Of a stretch of 9,121 nt of DNA, positions 6,935 through 9,121 are shown piece after piece (positions within the stretch are counted from its first letter, which is position 1; each line of letters starts with the position of its first letter). The stretch is from JAHRVQ01 sp047616645 (lineage in GTDB: Bacteria > Pseudomonadota > Gammaproteobacteria > Pseudomonadales > Azotimanducaceae). The notes beneath the pieces are model-generated. The model saw only the letters and a program-made list of their open reading frames with translations. It did not search any database and was not told the origin of the DNA. The translations under genes and the position numbers were made by a program. The stretch lies in NCBI GenBank assembly GCA_047616645.1, contig JBLHIH010000149.1, positions 1 through 9,121 of the forward strand, written 5' to 3'.

Positions 6935-7917
6935 GACTTTATATCACCCCCTTTTTCTAGTCGAAAATGATCGATTAGAGGCGCTAGAGCGTTCATCAGC
7001 AATACCGCAAAAGCAATGCCGTCGGGATAAGCCCCGTAGGTTCGAATCAAAAAGGTTAAAACGCCGATACCACATCCAAATAGGAGTAAACCGATTGTAG
7101 AGTCTGGGGATGTGACTGGATCGGTAATGATAAAAAATGCGGCGAGCATTGTTCCCCCAGAAAACAGATGAAACAAGGGAGAGCCGAAACTTTGCGAGCT
7201 GCCGCCGTCGTAAGATATGCCATATAAAAAAAGCAAGGTTGCCAACATCGCTGCTGTGGCTTGCCATCGGGCGATTCTCATAAAAATGAGTGCTAGTCCA
7301 CCGACAAGGTAGGCGAAGTTGATTGATTGCCATGGTGGTGTGGATAAAAAGATATTTTCACCTAAGCCAATCTCGTCAATGGTGAGTCCGCCTCGGAACT
7401 TCACAATGTCTAGTGGCGTAGCGGCGGTATGACCGTCAATTATTGTCCCGTCTAAAGAGAGAAGGGAAGGAAGGCTAGGCCAGGTAGACATGGCGAGAGG
7501 AAAGGAGATGATGAGTGCGGCGTAACCGACCATTGCTGGGTTAAAAATGTTGTGACCCAAACCGCCATAAAGCAATTTCCCAAAGGTGATGGCGAAAGCA
7601 CTACCCAATATCACGATGAACAAGGGTAAGTCAGGTGGTAAACACAGACCTAGGAGGCAGGCGGTTACGAGGGCAGATCCATCTAACAATGTAAGTTGAG
7701 ATTGTGCTCTGGCTTTGAGTATCAACGATTCCACTGCAATACAGGTTGCGATGCTAACGCCAACATTAACGATGATGCCGATACCAAAAAAGTAGCTGCT
7801 AGTCAGAAATCCTGGAATCAATGCAATGACGACAATGATCATCATTCCATTTGTTGAATCACTGGCTTCAAATAAACTTCCTTTAGCATTGGAGATTAGG
7901 TTTGAAAGATAATTCAT
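6931..7917 (-). CDS. rsxD: Rsx/Rnf electron transport complex membrane subunit D (covalent FMN)
   Basis: This 328-residue polytopic membrane protein is homologous to NqrB and forms the ion-translocating core with RsxA and RsxE. Family motifs are KLLYGGLGHNIFNPAMVGYA (114-133), FFIITDPVTSP (261-271) and YPDGIAFAVLLMN (297-309). The covalent-FMN site is read as DGHTAATPLD (161-170), with Thr167 as the acceptor. The motif is TAAT rather than SGAT, but E. coli RsxD carries SQAT here, so this position tolerates change. The protein is about 20 residues shorter than E. coli RsxD, mainly in the loop before the flavin site. The start at 7917 overlaps the rsxB stop (ATGA) and has AGGAG (7929-7925) 7 nt upstream. 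No rsxC lies between rsxB and rsxD, which is unusual. Confidence 0.95.
   Translation of the reverse strand: MNYLSNLISNAKGSLFEASDSTNGMMIIVVIALIPGFLTSSYFFGIGIIVNVGVSIATCIAVESLILKARAQSQLTLLDGSALVTACLLGLCLPPDLPLFIVILGSAFAITFGKLLYGGLGHNIFNPAMVGYAALIISFPLAMSTWPSLPSLLSLDGTIIDGHTAATPLDIVKFRGGLTIDEIGLGENIFLSTPPWQSINFAYLVGGLALIFMRIARWQATAAMLATLLFLYGISYDGGSSQSFGSPLFHLFSGGTMLAAFFIITDPVTSPDSTIGLLLFGCGIGVLTFLIRTYGAYPDGIAFAVLLMNALAPLIDHFRLEKGGDIKS
6943..6954 (-). promoter_or_regulatory. Near-full-length Shine-Dalgarno of rsxG
   Basis: On the minus strand AAAGGGGGTGAT (6954-6943) ends 8 nt before the rsxG ATG at 6934. Compared with the 16S tail complement AAGGAGGTGAT it has a single internal mismatch. It lies inside the 3' end of rsxD and would boost initiation of rsxG over simple ATGA coupling. 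Confidence 0.65.
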
Positions 7918-8876
7918 CTGTTATCTCCTGCACGATTACCATCAGCATTGATGGCACCCTTTTTAATCTGAGCAAGGATACTGGCTCTGTCATCACGATG
8001 GGCTCTAGTTTTAATTGTTTGTTGAGTGAGTGCTATTCTTTCTTCTCTTGTTTGATATTGAAGTTCAGCCTTATCTGCGAGCTGTTTTTTATTCTTCTCT
8101 ATTTTTATACGATTTTTGCTCGTGATAAATGCTTGAGTTAATGGGATATGACTTGGACAAACACGATCACATATTCGGCATTCAATGCAGGCGTCAAGAT
8201 CTAATCGTGACATGGCGGCATCATCAGATCTTTGCCAATACAATTCTTGGGGTGCTAGATCTTTCGGACATTGAATTTCGCACTCGCCGCAGCGGATACA
8301 AGGGGCGACGGCACTTGAGGATAAGACCTTTAATTGACGTATAGGCTTTTGTCGGGACTTCTTATCATCTGGTTTTTCACTAAGCGCTACCATCTCAATA
8401 CAGTCTACGGGACAAGGTTCTAGGCAAAGCTCACAGCCTGTGCAGTCTCTATCTATAATACTGTGCATTTGTTGAGGCGCGCCGATAATCGCATCCACGG
8501 GACAGGCCTGGATACAAAAAGTACAACCTATGCATTCTTCTTCCCTAATAACCGCGATAGCTGATGCTTTTGTTTCGCCAAAATCTGTGTCTAGAGGAAG
8601 TATTTCTCTACCTAACAAATTTGCTAGGTTTTTAATGAGTTCTTCTCCCCCTGGGGGACAGTGATTAATGCCTTCTCCTCTGGCGATGGCTTCTGCATAG
8701 GGTTTACATCCTGGATAATCACATTGAGCACATTGAGTTTGGGGTAGTAGCTTATTAATCTCGGCTACGACTTCATCAACAGTTTCGGGAAACTTTCGTG
8801 CTGTTAATTGCAGTAAGACTGCAATGCCAAAGCCGATTAGTGTCAATATTATTAAGCCTGGGATAATTTCATTCAT
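7914..8876 (-). CDS. rsxB: RsxB-RsxC(C-terminal) fusion, five-cluster Rnf/Rsx iron-sulfur subunit
   Basis: This 320-residue protein is far longer than usual RsxB (about 190). Residues 1-25 form the membrane anchor. Cys49, 52, 57 and 73 bind the RsxB-specific [4Fe-4S] cluster (QCAQCDYPGCKPYAEA). Two ferredoxin motifs follow: Cys115/118/121/125 and Cys145/148/151/155. RsxB homology ends near 165. After a charged linker, residues 192-250 carry two more CxxCxxCxxxCP motifs, Cys193/196/199/203 and Cys230/233/236/240. The context, with PQELYW, DACIEC and CPSHIPLTQAF, strongly resembles the E. coli RsxC C-terminal ferredoxin domain. The tail (251-320) is basic and helical like the RsxC tail, ending in an SILAQIKKG stretch. 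The RsxC SLBB and NADH/FMN-binding regions are absent. It should pass electrons on the cytoplasmic side of the complex. ATG 8876 is 2 bp after rsxA. Both homologies are by eye. Confidence 0.9.
   Translation of the reverse strand: MNEIIPGLIILTLIGFGIAVLLQLTARKFPETVDEVVAEINKLLPQTQCAQCDYPGCKPYAEAIARGEGINHCPPGGEELIKNLANLLGREILPLDTDFGETKASAIAVIREEECIGCTFCIQACPVDAIIGAPQQMHSIIDRDCTGCELCLEPCPVDCIEMVALSEKPDDKKSRQKPIRQLKVLSSSAVAPCIRCGECEIQCPKDLAPQELYWQRSDDAAMSRLDLDACIECRICDRVCPSHIPLTQAFITSKNRIKIEKNKKQLADKAELQYQTREERIALTQQTIKTRAHRDDRASILAQIKKGAINADGNRAGDNR
7925..7929 (-). promoter_or_regulatory. Shine-Dalgarno of rsxD inside rsxB
   Basis: AGGAG on the minus strand (7929-7925) lies 7 nt before the rsxD ATG at 7917, within the last codons of the rsxB fusion gene. 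Together with the ATGA overlap it shows that rsxB is now followed directly by rsxD, with no leftover rsxC start or intergenic scar. Confidence 0.7.
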
Positions 8877-8878
8877 CG

Positions 8879-9121
8879 CTAAGCCATTCCCGTAAAGCCC
8901 ATAAAGGCAAGAGAGAGAATACCCGCGGTGATCATGTTAATCGCAGCGCCTTCAAAGGGTAAGGGTATATCTCCATGCCGCATGCGCTCTCGAATGGCTG
9001 CAAATACGATTAATATTAAGGAGAATCCAAGTGCTGCGCCCAGTCCATAAAAAATCGATTCAAAAAAACTGTGACTATGTTTTACGTTTAGAAGCGCGAC
9101 ACCGAGCACAGCGCAGTTAGT
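8879..9121 (-). CDS. rsxA: Rsx/Rnf electron transport complex membrane subunit A, C-terminal part
   Basis: The frame is open to the window edge and ends at TAG (8881-8879), giving the last 80 residues of a protein usually about 190 long. The fragment begins TNCAVLGVALLN, the conserved segment whose cysteine (fragment residue 3) is one of the intramembrane [2Fe-2S] ligands in the RsxA/NqrE family. It continues with GFSLILIVFAAIRERM and ends with AGILSLAFMGFTGMA, closely matching E. coli RsxA but a few residues shorter at the end. RsxA and RsxE are inverted-topology relatives that form the membrane core. It lies 2 bp upstream of rsxB and is probably the first gene of the operon, so the promoter lies outside the window. 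Confidence 0.95.
   Translation of the reverse strand, partial: TNCAVLGVALLNVKHSHSFFESIFYGLGAALGFSLILIVFAAIRERMRHGDIPLPFEGAAINMITAGILSLAFMGFTGMA

Noticed and set aside
6944..7333. 129-residue minus-strand ORF within rsxD in another frame, and other long shadow ORFs (for example 3671-4021 minus, 8129-8344 plus).
   Set aside because: They lie wholly inside well-recognised genes, show no family resemblance and have compositions expected of out-of-frame reading.
7914..8876. The long rsxB as a frameshift artefact or decayed rsxBC pseudogene.
   Set aside because: The frame is continuous, all five cysteine sets are intact, the RsxC-like end is complete, and the next gene starts by a clean ATGA overlap with its own Shine-Dalgarno. 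A precise in-frame assembly deletion remains possible and is stated in the findings.

Overview
The window looks like chromosomal DNA of a gammaproteobacterium, probably a marine or otherwise environmental one. The main reason is the right half, which has the gammaproteobacterial rsx(rnf)-nth layout, with proteins that closely resemble E. coli RsxA/B/D/G/E and endonuclease III by eye. The organism cannot be named from the sequence alone. There are no rRNA or tRNA genes, mobile elements or CRISPR arrays. Coding density is very high, and no non-coding gap exceeds about 61 bp.

Left half (1-5006, plus strand): a compact run of five genes reading rightward, consistent with one catabolic operon whose start lies outside the window. 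In order they are the 3' end of an acyl-CoA dehydrogenase, a second and shorter acyl-CoA dehydrogenase, a luciferase-like (LLM-class) flavin/F420-type oxidoreductase, a 12-TM-type MFS transporter, and a classical short-chain dehydrogenase/reductase. Two adjacent, dissimilar acyl-CoA dehydrogenases are typical of heteromeric alpha2-beta2 enzymes that act on bulky CoA esters such as steroid side chains or terpenoids. The set fits uptake or export plus beta-oxidation of such a compound, but the substrate is an inference. A 22-codon ORF joins the MFS and SDR genes, with ATGA overlaps at both ends.

Right half (5017-9121, minus strand): read leftward from the window edge, rsxA (3' part), rsxB, rsxD, rsxG, rsxE and nth. 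The operon is tightly packed, with ATGA overlaps at B/D and D/G, an 8-bp overlap at G/E, and 27 bp before nth. It converges on the catabolic operon with only 10 bp between the two stop codons.

The main discovery candidate is in this operon. The separate rsxC gene normally found between rsxB and rsxD is absent. The rsxB product is instead 320 residues: a complete RsxB followed in frame by what looks like the C-terminal double-[4Fe-4S] ferredoxin domain and basic tail of RsxC. The RsxC N-terminal NADH/FMN-binding and SLBB parts are missing. This gives a five-cluster RsxB-RsxC chimera and suggests an Rnf/Rsx complex without its usual NADH-oxidising module, unless a separate RsxC or replacement is encoded elsewhere.
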